From Ferrimonas lipolytica (lineage in GTDB: Bacteria > Pseudomonadota > Gammaproteobacteria > Enterobacterales > Shewanellaceae): DNA of 64,000 nucleotides. Position numbers and translations under genes: made by a program. The notes under the pieces are model-generated. The model was not told where the DNA came from. It saw only the letters and a list, made by a program, of their open reading frames with translations, and searched no databases. Below are positions 1-8,175 of the stretch, in pieces. The stretch covers positions 744,001 to 808,000 of the forward strand of contig NZ_CP051180.1 in assembly GCF_012295575.1 (NCBI RefSeq), written 5' to 3'. Position 1 is the stretch's first letter; each line of letters starts with the position of its first letter.

Positions 1-476
1 TGTGGGTTGAGTTGAAATGGTACTAACTCCAGTGCGGTGAACTGTGGCGGCTCAATAATCGGCATATCATTGGTGGTGCGAATTGATAATCCAGCCACAT
101 TAGAGCCGGCGCTCCAGCCAATGTAGTGCATCCCTTGGGTGCATTGAGATTGAATCGCCTCGATCAAGTTGAAACGGTATAACTCATGCAACAGATGAAA
201 AGTATTACCACCACCGACCAAGACGCCGTCATATTTATCTAAAACGGCAGCAGGGTCTTCCAACTGGTGGGCTGAATCGATCTGGCATTGCAACTGTGGC
301 AGCGCATCCATCACCATTTGATGATATTGATCGTAGCTGATGCTTACCCCAGCATAGGGAATAAACAGCCAGCGGCTATCTGGCTGGACGAGTTCTCTAA
401 GCATCTCAATTGCATGAGCTAAATAGCCGGTTCCATCGGCTCGAGAGCTGCTCAATAATAAAATCTTCCCTGACAT
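1..476 (-). CDS. pepE: Peptidase E (alpha-aspartyl dipeptidase), 3' part cut by window edge
   Basis: The first 158 codons of a minus-strand gene are present, starting at the ATG whose complement is 474-476; the C-terminal part lies outside the window. The visible protein begins MSGKILLLSSSRADGTGYL. It carries VLVGGGNTFHL and the nucleophile elbow GWSAGSN, where Ser is the expected catalytic residue of family S51 peptidases. Known members cleave dipeptides with an N-terminal aspartate in the cytoplasm. The gene is transcribed away from htpX, leaving a 152-bp divergent intergenic region. The product call is firm from motifs; completeness cannot be judged. Confidence 0.88.
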   Translation of the reverse strand, partial: MSGKILLLSSSRADGTGYLAHAIEMLRELVQPDSRWLFIPYAGVSISYDQYHQMVMDALPQLQCQIDSAHQLEDPAAVLDKYDGVLVGGGNTFHLLHELYRFNLIEAIQSQCTQGMHYIGWSAGSNVAGLSIRTTNDMPIIEPPQFTALELVPFQLNP

Positions 477-547
477 TATCCCTTTTCCATCTTGCTTTGT
501 TCTAATGGGAACAGCGTAGCAAAAGTTGCCTATTGATCCGATCCCCC

Positions 548-576
548 CTTGAAAATAATCAAGCTAACCCTCACAT
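548..576 (+). promoter_or_regulatory. Candidate sigma-32 (heat-shock) promoter of htpX
   Basis: A CTTGAAA box at 548-554 is followed after 13 bp by CCCTCACAT at 568-576. This resembles the sigma-32 pattern (CTTGAAA, 11-16 bp, CCCCATnT), with an imperfect -10 half. The position, about 50 bp before the htpX start, fits, and htpX belongs to the heat-shock/envelope-stress regulon in E. coli. This is inference from the pattern. Confidence 0.45.
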
Positions 577-628
577 CATCTACTAAGCAACAAAGGTTGC
601 CCGATTCTATTAGGAGAAATAACGAAAA

Positions 629-1507
629 ATGAAACGCATTGCTTTGTTCTTGTTAACCAACTTAGCAGTCATGCTGGTGTTAGGCGTCGTACTTTCAGTC
701 GTGACCTCAGCATTGGGTATTACCCATAACAGCGTTGGCTACTTGGTGGTTTTAGCGGGTGTGTTTGGTTTTGGTGGCTCTATTCTTTCGCTACAGATGT
801 CCAAGTGGATGGCGAAGAAAAGCATGGGCTTGCAAGTGATTGAGCAAGCTCGTGATGAGCAAGAGCAGTGGTTGATGGATACCGTTGCTGCACAAGCTCA
901 ACAAGCTGGTATTAAGATGCCAGAAGTGGCCATCTACAGTGGTCCAGAGATGAATGCGTTTGCAACCGGCCCAAGTCGTAACAACTCGTTGGTCGCGGTT
1001 TCAACCGGTCTACTTTACGGCATGAACCGTGACGAAGTAGAAGCCGTTTTGGCGCACGAAGTAAGTCATGTTGCCAACGGTGACATGGTAACCATGGCGC
1101 TGATGCAGGGGGTAGTGAATACCTTTGTGATCTTTGCTGCACGCTTTATCGCAGGCACGGTATCCAATGTTATCGGTGGTAGCGATGAGGAAGAGGGCGG
1201 TGAAGCGTCGTACATGACCTACTTTGTTGTTTCTATGGTGCTAGAGATCCTATTCGGCATGTTGGCTTCGGTTATCGTGATGTACTACTCCCGTCAACGT
1301 GAGTATCGTGCTGATGCCGGCGGCGCGGCATTGGCTGGCCGAGAAAAGATGATTTCAGCGCTTGAGCGGTTGCGTCATAACCACGAAAGTAGCATGCCAG
1401 CGAGCATGGCGGCGTTTGGCATCAGTGGTAAGAGCGCAATGTCTGAGCTGTTGCTGACTCACCCACCGCTGGAAAAGCGAATTGCTACGTTGCGTCAAGC
1501 AGGTTAA
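629..1507 (+). CDS. htpX: Protease HtpX, inner-membrane M48 zinc metalloprotease
   Basis: The 292-residue protein has the usual family length. Two N-terminal membrane segments (about 5-28 and 35-55) are followed by the zinc-binding HEVSH motif (His143, Glu144, His147), further hydrophobic segments around 155-215, and the EYRADAGGA motif that supplies the third zinc ligand. HtpX degrades damaged inner-membrane proteins together with FtsH. An AGGAGA ribosome site lies at 611-616. The gene stands alone: a probable heat-shock promoter precedes it and a strong intrinsic terminator follows. Confidence 0.97.
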   Translation: MKRIALFLLTNLAVMLVLGVVLSVVTSALGITHNSVGYLVVLAGVFGFGGSILSLQMSKWMAKKSMGLQVIEQARDEQEQWLMDTVAAQAQQAGIKMPEVAIYSGPEMNAFATGPSRNNSLVAVSTGLLYGMNRDEVEAVLAHEVSHVANGDMVTMALMQGVVNTFVIFAARFIAGTVSNVIGGSDEEEGGEASYMTYFVVSMVLEILFGMLASVIVMYYSRQREYRADAGGAALAGREKMISALERLRHNHESSMPASMAAFGISGKSAMSELLLTHPPLEKRIATLRQAG

Positions 1508-1524
1508 TCCCTGCGGCAACGAAC

Positions 1525-1554
1525 AACGGCGACCTTAGGGTCGCCGTTTTGCTT
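1525..1554 (+). terminator. Intrinsic terminator after htpX
   Basis: A stem of CGGCGACC (1527-1534) pairs with GGTCGCCG (1539-1546) around a TTAG loop, followed by a T-rich tract. It closes the htpX transcript. Confidence 0.85.
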
Positions 1555-1627
1555 TGTCGGGGTAGTGAAACTAGATTTATCTAGTGAGGGGGCAGATTCC
1601 TCTTATTTTGCTACTAGGAGAAACTGT

Positions 1628-1960
1628 ATGAAGCGCTTTACTCTGCCGTTGACTGTTTTAGCGGCATTAACATTTAATGTATCAGCCGCAGATGACGATG
1701 TACTGGCTGATGTCCATGCCGAAATAAACGGTGGCTGTGAATCCTGTCATACCGAAGGTGGGGAGCCGACAGACGACTTTGTGGCCGAGAATCAGGCGTG
1801 TCAAGATTGCCACGGTAGTGCCGATGAGCTCGAAGGAGATCATCATGCCATTCATGCGGAATTGATGATGTGTTCTGACTGTCATGAACCCCATGAAATG
1901 CCATTTAATCAGAAACCTAGCTGTGACACCTGTCATGATGACGGCCGAACAGTTGAGTAA
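1628..1960 (+). CDS. Small periplasmic tetraheme cytochrome c (CctA/STC type), copy 1
   Basis: The start is the ATG at 1628, preceded by TAGGAGAA. An upstream in-frame start would place about 21 hydrophilic residues before the signal peptide and is rejected. The 110-residue product has a Sec signal peptide ending near VSAADD, then four CxxCH heme-c motifs (CESCH, CQDCH, CSDCH, CDTCH) and extra histidines as sixth ligands. Known Shewanella small tetraheme cytochromes shuttle electrons through the periplasm between CymA-type donors and terminal reductases. The next gene encodes a paralogue with the same layout. Direction of electron flow here is inferred. Confidence 0.9.
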   Translation: MKRFTLPLTVLAALTFNVSAADDDVLADVHAEINGGCESCHTEGGEPTDDFVAENQACQDCHGSADELEGDHHAIHAELMMCSDCHEPHEMPFNQKPSCDTCHDDGRTVE

Positions 1961-2155
1961 ATAACAGCGAATTGGGCACTGTCCTACTCCTGATGCAGCT
2001 CCTAAACTGTGATTTTTTGTGATCTAACGAATGATTACGTATAAAAAATTGATCTGTTTGGGAGAATGGCCAAAGTGCATCTGTTATATTCCTGCGATCT
2101 CAATACGTTGAGATAGCGAGCTACGGCTCCTGATAAATGAGCGAGGAAGAATCTA

Positions 2156-2464
2156 ATGTTTAAGAAATTGCTGGTTATGGTTTTCGGTGTAGCAATGGCG
2201 TTCAGTGTTTCTGCTGATCTGTCTGAAATGCATGCTGAAATGGAAGGTTGTGAAGCTTGTCACGCTGAGGGCGAACCTTCTGATGACGGCGCTTACGAAG
2301 TAGAGCAGTGTGCAGCTTGTCACGGTGAACTGGCAGATATGGAAGGCGTGCATCCTGCCCACGACGGCCTGATGGAATGTACCGACTGTCACATGCCACA
2401 CGAGCACGAAGCAGCTGCAGACGTTACTTGTGACGAATGTCATGACGACGGCCGCACCAAGTAA
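2156..2464 (+). CDS. cctA: Small periplasmic tetraheme cytochrome c (CctA/STC type), copy 2
   Basis: The 102-residue protein has a signal peptide ending near FSVSA and four CxxCH motifs (CEACH, CAACH, CTDCH, CDECH), matching the roughly 90-residue mature Shewanella STC. It shares the C-terminal CHDDGRT ending with the upstream gene, so the pair probably arose by tandem duplication. This copy is shorter and has an acidic spacer between hemes. A GAGGAAG ribosome site precedes the ATG. It has its own 195-bp upstream region and a strong terminator, so it is probably transcribed independently. Expected role: abundant periplasmic electron shuttle in anaerobic respiration. Confidence 0.9.
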   Translation: MFKKLLVMVFGVAMAFSVSADLSEMHAEMEGCEACHAEGEPSDDGAYEVEQCAACHGELADMEGVHPAHDGLMECTDCHMPHEHEAAADVTCDECHDDGRTK

Positions 2465-2493
2465 TAGCTACTAATTAGCACATTGCTTAATCT

Positions 2494-2521
2494 AAAGCGT
2501 CAGCCTCGGCTGGCGCTTTTT
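2494..2521 (+). terminator. Intrinsic terminator after the tetraheme cytochrome, disrupted by an element in its T-tract
   Basis: AAAGCG-T-CAGCC pairs with GGCTG-G-CGCTTT, followed by TTTTTGTT at 2517-2524. Those eight bases are duplicated at 2815-2822, on the far side of the inserted repeat element, so the element landed in the T-tract. Confidence 0.85.
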
Positions 2522-2524
2522 GTT

Positions 2525-2814
2525 GACTCTGTACCAACTAACCGTGTTCTTTCCATTGCTGTTAAAGCACCGGCTAGGCGAGTGTTGATACAAGGGTAAA
2601 GCGCTGCCGTTGTTGATCGTCTGCCGCATTGGAGCAGTTCAGCGAGGTGCTTTGGACTGCGACCTAAGGCAAGGGGGGATTCCAAAGGGGGTGAAGCTTC
2701 GCCCTAATGAATACAAGAATGTGCCGTCGCCACCGCGACATCATCCTTTAAAGCACCACAATCGGTACAGTCGAAGGCTTGATATTAACCTCAACACTTA
2801 GCTGCGACACCGCC
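2525..2814 (-). mobile_element. MITE-like element, copy 1 (reverse orientation)
   Basis: This 290-bp segment is a reverse-complement homologue of 38601-38894 and 42263-42552. Its ends (GACTCTGTACCAACTAA at the left, the complement of GGCGGTGTCGCAGCTAAG at the right) are degenerate versions of the terminal inverted repeats best seen in copy 3. It is flanked by a perfect 8-bp direct repeat TTTTTGTT (2517-2524 and 2815-2822), the signature of transposition. It has no convincing open reading frame: the 63-codon frame inside it is not conserved in the other copies. It separates the cytochrome terminator from the queE promoter. Confidence 0.85.
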
Positions 2815-2821
2815 TTTTTGT

Positions 2822-2850
2822 TTGGTATTGAAAACGGTTGTGCCTACAAT
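2822..2850 (+). promoter_or_regulatory. Candidate sigma-70 promoter of queE
   Basis: TTGGTA (2822-2827), 17 bp, TACAAT (2845-2850). It sits directly after the right target duplication of the MITE copy, 23 bp before the queE start. Confidence 0.5.
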
Positions 2851-2873
2851 AGCGCCCTTGATTAGGGGGTGTG

Positions 2874-3539
2874 ATGCAGTATCCAGTTAATGAAATTTTT
2901 CAAACCATACAAGGCGAAGGCCACTTTACTGGCGTAGCCGCCATCTTCTTGCGTTTGCAAGGCTGCCCTGTAGGTTGCAGTTGGTGTGATACCAAACATA
3001 CGTGGGAAGTCGATCCTGCTAATCAGGTGGCGCCGCAACAGGTGATAAATGTTGCTCAAGATCAGCCTCATTGGGCTTACTGGTCAACAACCGCTTTAGT
3101 CGATTTGCTTACCGGTCCCCAATACCAAGCTAAGCACATCGTTATTACTGGCGGTGAACCCTGCCTTTATGATTTAACGCCGCTAACCCAACTGTTTGCT
3201 GAGCGTGATGTTCAGTGTCAGATTGAAACCAGTGGTTGTTACCCTGTGTTGTGTGACGCGCGCACCTGGGTAACGGTATCACCGAAACTGGGAATGAAGG
3301 GAGGGCTGGATATTGCAGCGCAGGCATTGGAGCGAGCCAATGAGATTAAACACCCAGTCGCTAAGCAGAGTCACATTGAGCAACTGGATCAGCTATTAGC
3401 TCAGACCAACAACACCCCGGCGGTAGCGCTGCAACCTATTAGCCAACAAAAGCGTGCAACTCAGTTATGTATTGATACCTGCATCGAGCGTAACTGGCGC
3501 CTGTCAGTACAGTTGCATAAATACCTGAGTATCGATTGA
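2874..3539 (+). CDS. queE: 7-carboxy-7-deazaguanine synthase QueE (radical SAM)
   Basis: This enzyme converts 6-carboxy-tetrahydropterin to 7-carboxy-7-deazaguanine in the preQ0/queuosine tRNA-modification pathway. The N-terminus has the QTIQGEG motif, followed by the radical SAM CxxxCxxC cluster motif (Cys31, Cys35, Cys38 in CPVGCSWCD). The ITGGEP segment is the SAM-binding glycine motif. The ATG at 2874 is preferred over the GTG at 2871 because the AGGGGG ribosome site (2864-2869) is only one base from the GTG. Length, 221 residues, is normal. The convergent neighbour queD supplies its substrate. Confidence 0.95.
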   Translation: MQYPVNEIFQTIQGEGHFTGVAAIFLRLQGCPVGCSWCDTKHTWEVDPANQVAPQQVINVAQDQPHWAYWSTTALVDLLTGPQYQAKHIVITGGEPCLYDLTPLTQLFAERDVQCQIETSGCYPVLCDARTWVTVSPKLGMKGGLDIAAQALERANEIKHPVAKQSHIEQLDQLLAQTNNTPAVALQPISQQKRATQLCIDTCIERNWRLSVQLHKYLSID

Positions 3540-3589
3540 TAGCCATGACACAACCTTCCCCACAACAGCGCCATTAAATCTGGTGGCTG

Positions 3590-3952
3590 TTACTCACCGC
3601 GGTAGCGGCAGCCCGCGGTGCAGGTTTCCATCACTTCAACTTCGCTCAGTTGCGCTAGGTTTGGCTTAACCTGATTGTAAATCCACTTAGCCAATACTTC
3701 GCTGGTTGGGTTCTCTAACCCTTCGATGTCATTTAAATAGTAATGATCTAGCCGTTTGTAGGTTGGCATAAACGCGGCTTTAAGATCGGCAAAGTCGATG
3801 ATCCAACCGGTATGTGGATCAACATCACCAGCAACAGTTAGTCGAACTTTGAACGAGTGCCCATGCAAACGACCACATTGGTGACCTTCAGGAACGTGCG
3901 GTAATTTATGGGCTGCTTCAAAATAGAACTCTTTAAAAATCTCTGTTGCCAT
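3590..3952 (-). CDS. queD: 6-carboxy-5,6,7,8-tetrahydropterin synthase QueD
   Basis: QueD makes 6-carboxy-tetrahydropterin from dihydroneopterin triphosphate, the step before QueE. The product closely follows the E. coli enzyme: [24 protein letters not shown] contributes the zinc histidines and the catalytic Cys, then [21 protein letters not shown] and the ending [12 protein letters not shown]. The start is the ATG complementary to 3950-3952, with GGAG seven bases upstream, giving 120 residues. A longer reading with 30 extra residues does not match the family and is rejected. It converges with queE 50 bp away. Confidence 0.95.
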   Translation of the reverse strand: MATEIFKEFYFEAAHKLPHVPEGHQCGRLHGHSFKVRLTVAGDVDPHTGWIIDFADLKAAFMPTYKRLDHYYLNDIEGLENPTSEVLAKWIYNQVKPNLAQLSEVEVMETCTAGCRYRGE

Positions 3953-4136
3953 TAAATACTCCAATGCTGTACCAATCCTGTTAATCGGCGCAGTCTGCCA
4001 CGGCATTACTGGTGTTACAACCGCTTGATTAGATAGGCTCAATCATAAGGAACGATTGCAAAACAGTGTTGATTCAGTGCTAATCTGAGTTGAACGCATC
4101 TAACGTTAGTCGATAGCGCACATAGTAGGAGTAATA

Positions 4137-4349
4137 ATGAAAGTATTCGGGTTGGCTGTATTGTTGATTGGTCTTAGTGGTTGTGGAGAGCCCCAATTGG
4201 TGTGGGTACACGATGACAAAGCAAATCATAATTTTTTACAGGACCGAGATACCTGCTCTACCCGTATCGGAAGTATGGATGCCGACTACAAGCAGATGTT
4301 TGATCGCTGCATGACTGAACTAGGCTGGAAGCAACAACAGCTCAATTAG
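4137..4349 (+). CDS. Small hypothetical lipoprotein
   Basis: The 70-residue product has a lipoprotein signal peptide with lipobox LSGC (lipidated Cys16) and a mature part of about 54 residues. That part has two further cysteines (in DTCSTR and DRCMTEL) that could form a disulfide. TAGGAG precedes the ATG. The gene ends 9 bp before msrBA and may be co-transcribed with it. No function is recognised. Confidence 0.7.
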   Translation: MKVFGLAVLLIGLSGCGEPQLVWVHDDKANHNFLQDRDTCSTRIGSMDADYKQMFDRCMTELGWKQQQLN

Positions 4350-4358
4350 TGAGGCACC

Positions 4359-5258
4359 ATGAGTAAAGCGCCGCTAACACCTCAAGAACATCAAGTTATT
4401 GAACATAAAGCAACAGAACACCCATTTAGTGGGCGCTTTCTCTTTTTAAGCAACGCTGGCACCTTTTGTTGTCGTCGTTGCGATACGGCGCTGTTTAAAT
4501 CGGAAAGTAAGTTTGATGCAGGTTGCGGTTGGCCTTCATTCGATGATGAAATCACAGGTGCGGTTACCCGCAAAATGGACGCTGATGGGCGCCGTACTGA
4601 GATTCTCTGTAGCCATTGCCTTGGACATTTAGGTCATGTGTTTGTAGGGGAGAAGCTGACCCTAAAAGACACTCGTCATTGTGTTAACGCTCAGGCGCTG
4701 CAGTTTGTGCCGCAGCAAGTAGCGATTGAACAACAAACAGCAATATTTGGTGGTGGCTGCTTTTGGTGCTTGGAAGCACTATTTCAACGGGTTCGAGGGG
4801 TTGTTCAAGTAACCAGCGGTTATTGTGGTGGACACGCCGACACTGCGAACTATCGTGCGGTATGCAGTGGTACCTCTGGCCATGTCGAAGTGATTAAAAT
4901 TGATTTTAATCCATCAGAGATCTGTTTTGGCCAACTGTTAGAACTGTTCTTTGATTGCCACGATCCAACCAGTGTTGATCAACAAGGGGCAGATAAGGGT
5001 AGCCAGTACCGCAGCGCAATCTTCACCATGGACGACGAGCAACAGCAGCAAGCCAAACAACATATGGCGACGATGCAACAATACAGTAATGCGAAGTTGG
5101 TGACTCAGATTGAACCCGCCTCGGTGTTCTATAGTGCCGAAGAACAGCACCAGAACTATTTCAACGATAATGCTCAGCAACCATATTGTGCGTTTAATAT
5201 TGCCCCTAAGTTAGCGAAGTTAACGGAAAAGTACGCGGATCGGATTAAGCCTCAATAG
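4359..5258 (+). CDS. msrAB: Bifunctional methionine sulfoxide reductase, MsrB-MsrA fusion
   Basis: The protein repairs both stereoisomers of oxidised methionine. Residues 1-120 are MsrB, with zinc CxxC pairs at Cys38/Cys41 and Cys84/Cys87 and the catalytic Cys108 in RHCVNA. Residues about 127-290 are MsrA, with GGGCFWC (catalytic Cys134). The domain order is B then A, the reverse of the classical Neisseria and Streptococcus arrangement. There is no signal peptide, so a cytoplasmic location is expected. It complements the periplasmic MsrPQ system encoded at 32737-34349. Confidence 0.95.
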   Translation: MSKAPLTPQEHQVIEHKATEHPFSGRFLFLSNAGTFCCRRCDTALFKSESKFDAGCGWPSFDDEITGAVTRKMDADGRRTEILCSHCLGHLGHVFVGEKLTLKDTRHCVNAQALQFVPQQVAIEQQTAIFGGGCFWCLEALFQRVRGVVQVTSGYCGGHADTANYRAVCSGTSGHVEVIKIDFNPSEICFGQLLELFFDCHDPTSVDQQGADKGSQYRSAIFTMDDEQQQQAKQHMATMQQYSNAKLVTQIEPASVFYSAEEQHQNYFNDNAQQPYCAFNIAPKLAKLTEKYADRIKPQ

Positions 5259-5312
5259 CAATTGATATGTTGCACTGTGCAATGGTAAGCGTTCTCGGGT
5301 AGATTATCTCTT

Positions 5313-5807
5313 ATGGATATAAACAGCGTAAATTACAGCGAAATCAAAAGCATTTTGTTTGTTTGTCTTGGCAACATTTGCCGCTCACCAACCGCTGAAG
5401 CGGTATTTCGTGGCAAGGCCAATAAACTGGGCTTGTCGCTGCAGTTTGATTCGGTTGGCACTAGCGCTTATCACCAAGGTGAGGCGCCAGACCCTCGCTC
5501 ATGTGATGCGGCCCAACAGCGTGGTTTCGATTTTAGTGGAATTCGTTCACGTCAGATCGCTAGCCATGATCTAGCCCGATTTGATCTGATCTTAGCGGCG
5601 GACAAGGAAAACCTAGCAGAATTGCAGAAGCTGGCGAGTCCGAACCAACAACACAAACTTGGTTTGATGTTGCAGTGGGGAGATTTACCCTATTCTGAGG
5701 TGCCAGATCCTTATTACGGCGGTGCGAATGGTTTTGCCTTGGTACTAGACCTAATTGAAGAGTCGGCCCACAATCTATTGAGCAAGATTGCCGCCGCCAA
5801 ATGCTAG
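5313..5807 (+). CDS. Low-molecular-weight protein tyrosine phosphatase
   Basis: The product is 164 residues. The phosphate-binding loop VCLGNICRSPTAEA carries nucleophile Cys18 and Arg24. The late DPYYGG motif supplies the general-acid aspartate. The family dephosphorylates phosphotyrosine, often on polysaccharide export kinases, but no capsule genes are nearby, so a housekeeping role is equally possible. No strong ribosome site precedes the ATG. It converges on the transporter gene through a shared terminator. Confidence 0.92.
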   Translation: MDINSVNYSEIKSILFVCLGNICRSPTAEAVFRGKANKLGLSLQFDSVGTSAYHQGEAPDPRSCDAAQQRGFDFSGIRSRQIASHDLARFDLILAADKENLAELQKLASPNQQHKLGLMLQWGDLPYSEVPDPYYGGANGFALVLDLIEESAHNLLSKIAAAKC

Positions 5808-5820
5808 TTTGTGAATTATC

Positions 5821-5850
5821 AAAAACGGCCACATTACTGTGGCCGTTTTT
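5821..5850. terminator. Bidirectional terminator between phosphatase and punC
   Basis: AAAAACGGCCACA pairs with TGTGGCCGTTTTT around a TTAC loop. A-run and T-run flanks let it serve both convergent genes. Confidence 0.9.
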
Positions 5851-5874
5851 AGTAAAGGGTTAGTCTATTAACGA

Positions 5875-7053
5875 TTAAGCAGTAGCGGCAACGGCTTTGT
5901 TCCAGTTGGCGGTTAAGTAGCCTGAAAACACTACGGCTGCGCTGGCGGCGATCGCAATTCCGGTGATCTCCAGTGCTTGGCTAGCAAAGGCCGCCACAAC
6001 AGCACTGGCACCAAAACTGATGGTGATTTGTAGACTGTTCTGTAAGCCAGCTGCCGTTGCGGCCATCTGGGTAGCGCTGCCTAAGGCTCGGCTAACTAAA
6101 ATCGGGTAGATAGCTCCGTTGACAGAAGCCATCAGGCAGAATGGAATTAGCAGCGGCCATATCGATACTAGTGGCTGCTGGGTTACTACTAGTAGCGTCG
6201 TGGAAATAACGGCAAACAACAGCACCAAAAATCGTAATAAGCCTTTATCTCCATGGCGGTTAACCCACTTTTTGCCGATGTAGCCACCCAGCATGAACGC
6301 GATAGTTTGTGGTACAAATGCCAAACCGATTTCCGTCTCAGCGTACCCTAGGCGATGCATGATTTCTGGCATGCCAGTAAGGAAAGCAAAGAAAGCGGCT
6401 GAGGCAGCGCCAAACATAATTACATTGCCCATAAATACGCGTGATGACAGCAGTGTCGTGATGTCATTAAACACCGCGCGCTCGTTTTTTATTTTAGGGG
6501 TATTTGGTAGGCGATAAGTAATGGTGAGTAATACCGCTCCGATAACGCTAAGAGCGGCAAAGATACTCTTCCAGCCAAACATTGAAGCCAAGCCGACCCC
6601 GATCTGAGGTGCAAGCGCTGGGGACAGAGCTACTAGCGGCATAATTGTTGCGAAGATCTGTTGTGCTTTTTTGGAGTCATAACGGTCGATAACCAACGCC
6701 TGCCAAATGACGGCGGGGGCACAGACGCCAATAGCTTGGAGAAAACGCAGCGAAAGCAATTGCCATATTTCGCTAGAAAACCACAGCCCTATAGAGGCTA
6801 ACGTGTAGACCGCTAATCCAATAAGCAGGGTTTGTCGGCGCCCAAAGCGATCGGAGGCCATCCCCCATAACAACTGTCCACCGGCCATCCCAGCTAAGAA
6901 TACAGATAACGACAGTGCAATTGATTCTGCCCCGGTTAAATAGAACGCTTCCATCTGTTTGAATACCGGCAGGTACATATCGGTCGCGATAAAACCGAGC
7001 ATGGATAGGCCAGACAGATAAATTAGTTCAACAATAGTGATTTTTTGAGGCAT
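5875..7053 (-). CDS. punC: MFS transporter of the Bcr/CflA family, PunC-like
   Basis: The 392-residue protein has about twelve hydrophobic segments. It has the MFS loop 2-3 motif (LLWGMASDRFGRRQ) and ATDMYLP in helix 1, typical of Bcr/CflA drug and metabolite exporters. The sequence resembles E. coli PunC (formerly YdhC) along its length, for example VCAPAVIWQALV, IFATIMPLVALSPALAP and YVPQTIAFMLGGY-like segments. The divergent neighbour resembles PunR, the PunC activator, which strengthens the assignment. In E. coli this pair is tied to purine (adenosine) utilisation. Substrate here is inferred. Confidence 0.85.
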   Translation of the reverse strand: MPQKITIVELIYLSGLSMLGFIATDMYLPVFKQMEAFYLTGAESIALSLSVFLAGMAGGQLLWGMASDRFGRRQTLLIGLAVYTLASIGLWFSSEIWQLLSLRFLQAIGVCAPAVIWQALVIDRYDSKKAQQIFATIMPLVALSPALAPQIGVGLASMFGWKSIFAALSVIGAVLLTITYRLPNTPKIKNERAVFNDITTLLSSRVFMGNVIMFGAASAAFFAFLTGMPEIMHRLGYAETEIGLAFVPQTIAFMLGGYIGKKWVNRHGDKGLLRFLVLLFAVISTTLLVVTQQPLVSIWPLLIPFCLMASVNGAIYPILVSRALGSATQMAATAAGLQNSLQITISFGASAVVAAFASQALEITGIAIAASAAVVFSGYLTANWNKAVAATA

Positions 7054-7190
7054 GAGTTCAATCTTTTTGATTTAAATAGCTGCGAAATATGCAGTTAAAT
7101 TCGAAGGTTGTGGATTCTATATGGTGAGCTGGCCGCTGTTAAACGCTATATTTTCACTAATACTTTCAATTTTTTTGATAGGTAGTAAAG

Positions 7191-8090
7191 GTGTTTGATC
7201 TCGGTACATTACAGATGCTCGATAATGTCGCTCGCTTAGGCAGTTTTAGTGCTGCTGCGCATGCGATGCATAAGGTGCCTTCAGCCATTAGCTATTCTGT
7301 GAGGCAAGTAGAGCAACAGCTTGGAGTGCTGTTGTTTGAGCGTAAACCTAGGCAGGTGGTGCTTACGCCGGCAGGGGAGCACTTTATTAGCCAATGCCGT
7401 TTATGGTTACGTGAGATGGAACAAGTTAAGTTGCACACTCAGCGAGTGGCAAATGGTTGGCAGCATCAAATCAACTTGGCATTGGATACCGTTGTGAAAG
7501 CGGAACGAGTGACTGAGCTGATCCGAGATTTCTATAATCGTTTCAATGATGCTGAATTGGTTATTAACAATGAGGTATTCAACGGGGTTTGGGATGCCTT
7601 GGCTGATGGTCGGGCAGACATTGCTATTGGCGCGACGGCAGCAATACCGGTAGGTGGTGATTTTGGCTATCGCGATATGGGCTTATTGCGCTGGGCGCTG
7701 GTGATGGCTCCGGATCACCCGTGTGCAGATATAGTTCCATTGCCGGTTGAGGAGTTGGAGCGTTTCCCAATGGTTAGTCTCGAGGATACCTCGCGAACCT
7801 TGCCTCGGCGTAGTAATTGGAAGCTGGATAATCAACGGCGGATCCTAGTGCCTGATTGGAACAATGCTGTTGCCTGTGTTACCGCAGGGATAGGGGTAGC
7901 GTATGTTCCTCGTCACTTTGTGGAACCAAGCTTATTGGAAGGTACGTTGGTAGAGCGAGAGCTTCCGACTGGGCAGCGACCTAGTCCTTGTTGTTTAACC
8001 TGGCGTAAAGAGAGCGAAGGACCATTAATGCAGTGGTTACTAGATTACTTAGGGGACGAACAGAAGCTACAACGAGAGTGGTTGCTATAA
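7191..8090 (+). CDS. punR: LysR-family regulator, PunR-like
   Basis: The 299-residue protein has an N-terminal winged helix-turn-helix (about 5-62: GSFSAAAHAMHKVPSAISYSVRQ) and a LysR substrate domain. It matches E. coli PunR (YdhB) in several stretches, including FNGVWDALADGRADIAIGA, EDTSRTLP and the C-terminal WLLDYLGD segment. Its start is a GTG at 7191. It lies divergent to the transporter across a 137-bp A/T-rich spacer that should contain both promoters and the operator. Confidence 0.85.
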   Translation: MFDLGTLQMLDNVARLGSFSAAAHAMHKVPSAISYSVRQVEQQLGVLLFERKPRQVVLTPAGEHFISQCRLWLREMEQVKLHTQRVANGWQHQINLALDTVVKAERVTELIRDFYNRFNDAELVINNEVFNGVWDALADGRADIAIGATAAIPVGGDFGYRDMGLLRWALVMAPDHPCADIVPLPVEELERFPMVSLEDTSRTLPRRSNWKLDNQRRILVPDWNNAVACVTAGIGVAYVPRHFVEPSLLEGTLVERELPTGQRPSPCCLTWRKESEGPLMQWLLDYLGDEQKLQREWLL

Positions 8091-8132
8091 CAGTGGTTAT
8101 TAACAGTTATAACAACGCTGAACTGTAGATAT

Positions 8133-8162
8133 AAAAACGGCCACTCAAGAGTGGCCGTTTTC
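8133..8162. terminator. Bidirectional terminator between punR and rne
   Basis: CGGCCACTC pairs with GAGTGGCCG, flanked by an A-run on the left and T-run on the right. It can stop both convergent transcripts. Confidence 0.88.
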
Positions 8163-8175
8163 TATTTAGCACTGA

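Noticed and set aside
2005-2035. Pair of TGTGA boxes before the second tetraheme cytochrome as a CRP or FNR site
   Set aside because: The boxes are direct rather than inverted and no TCACA or ATCAA half-site is properly spaced.
2610-2801. 63-codon open frame inside MITE copy 1
   Set aside because: The frame is not kept in the other two copies and no start signal is present.
3565-3594. Weak hairpin between queE and queD as a bidirectional terminator
   Set aside because: The stem is interrupted, lacks T-tracts and overlaps the queD stop codon.
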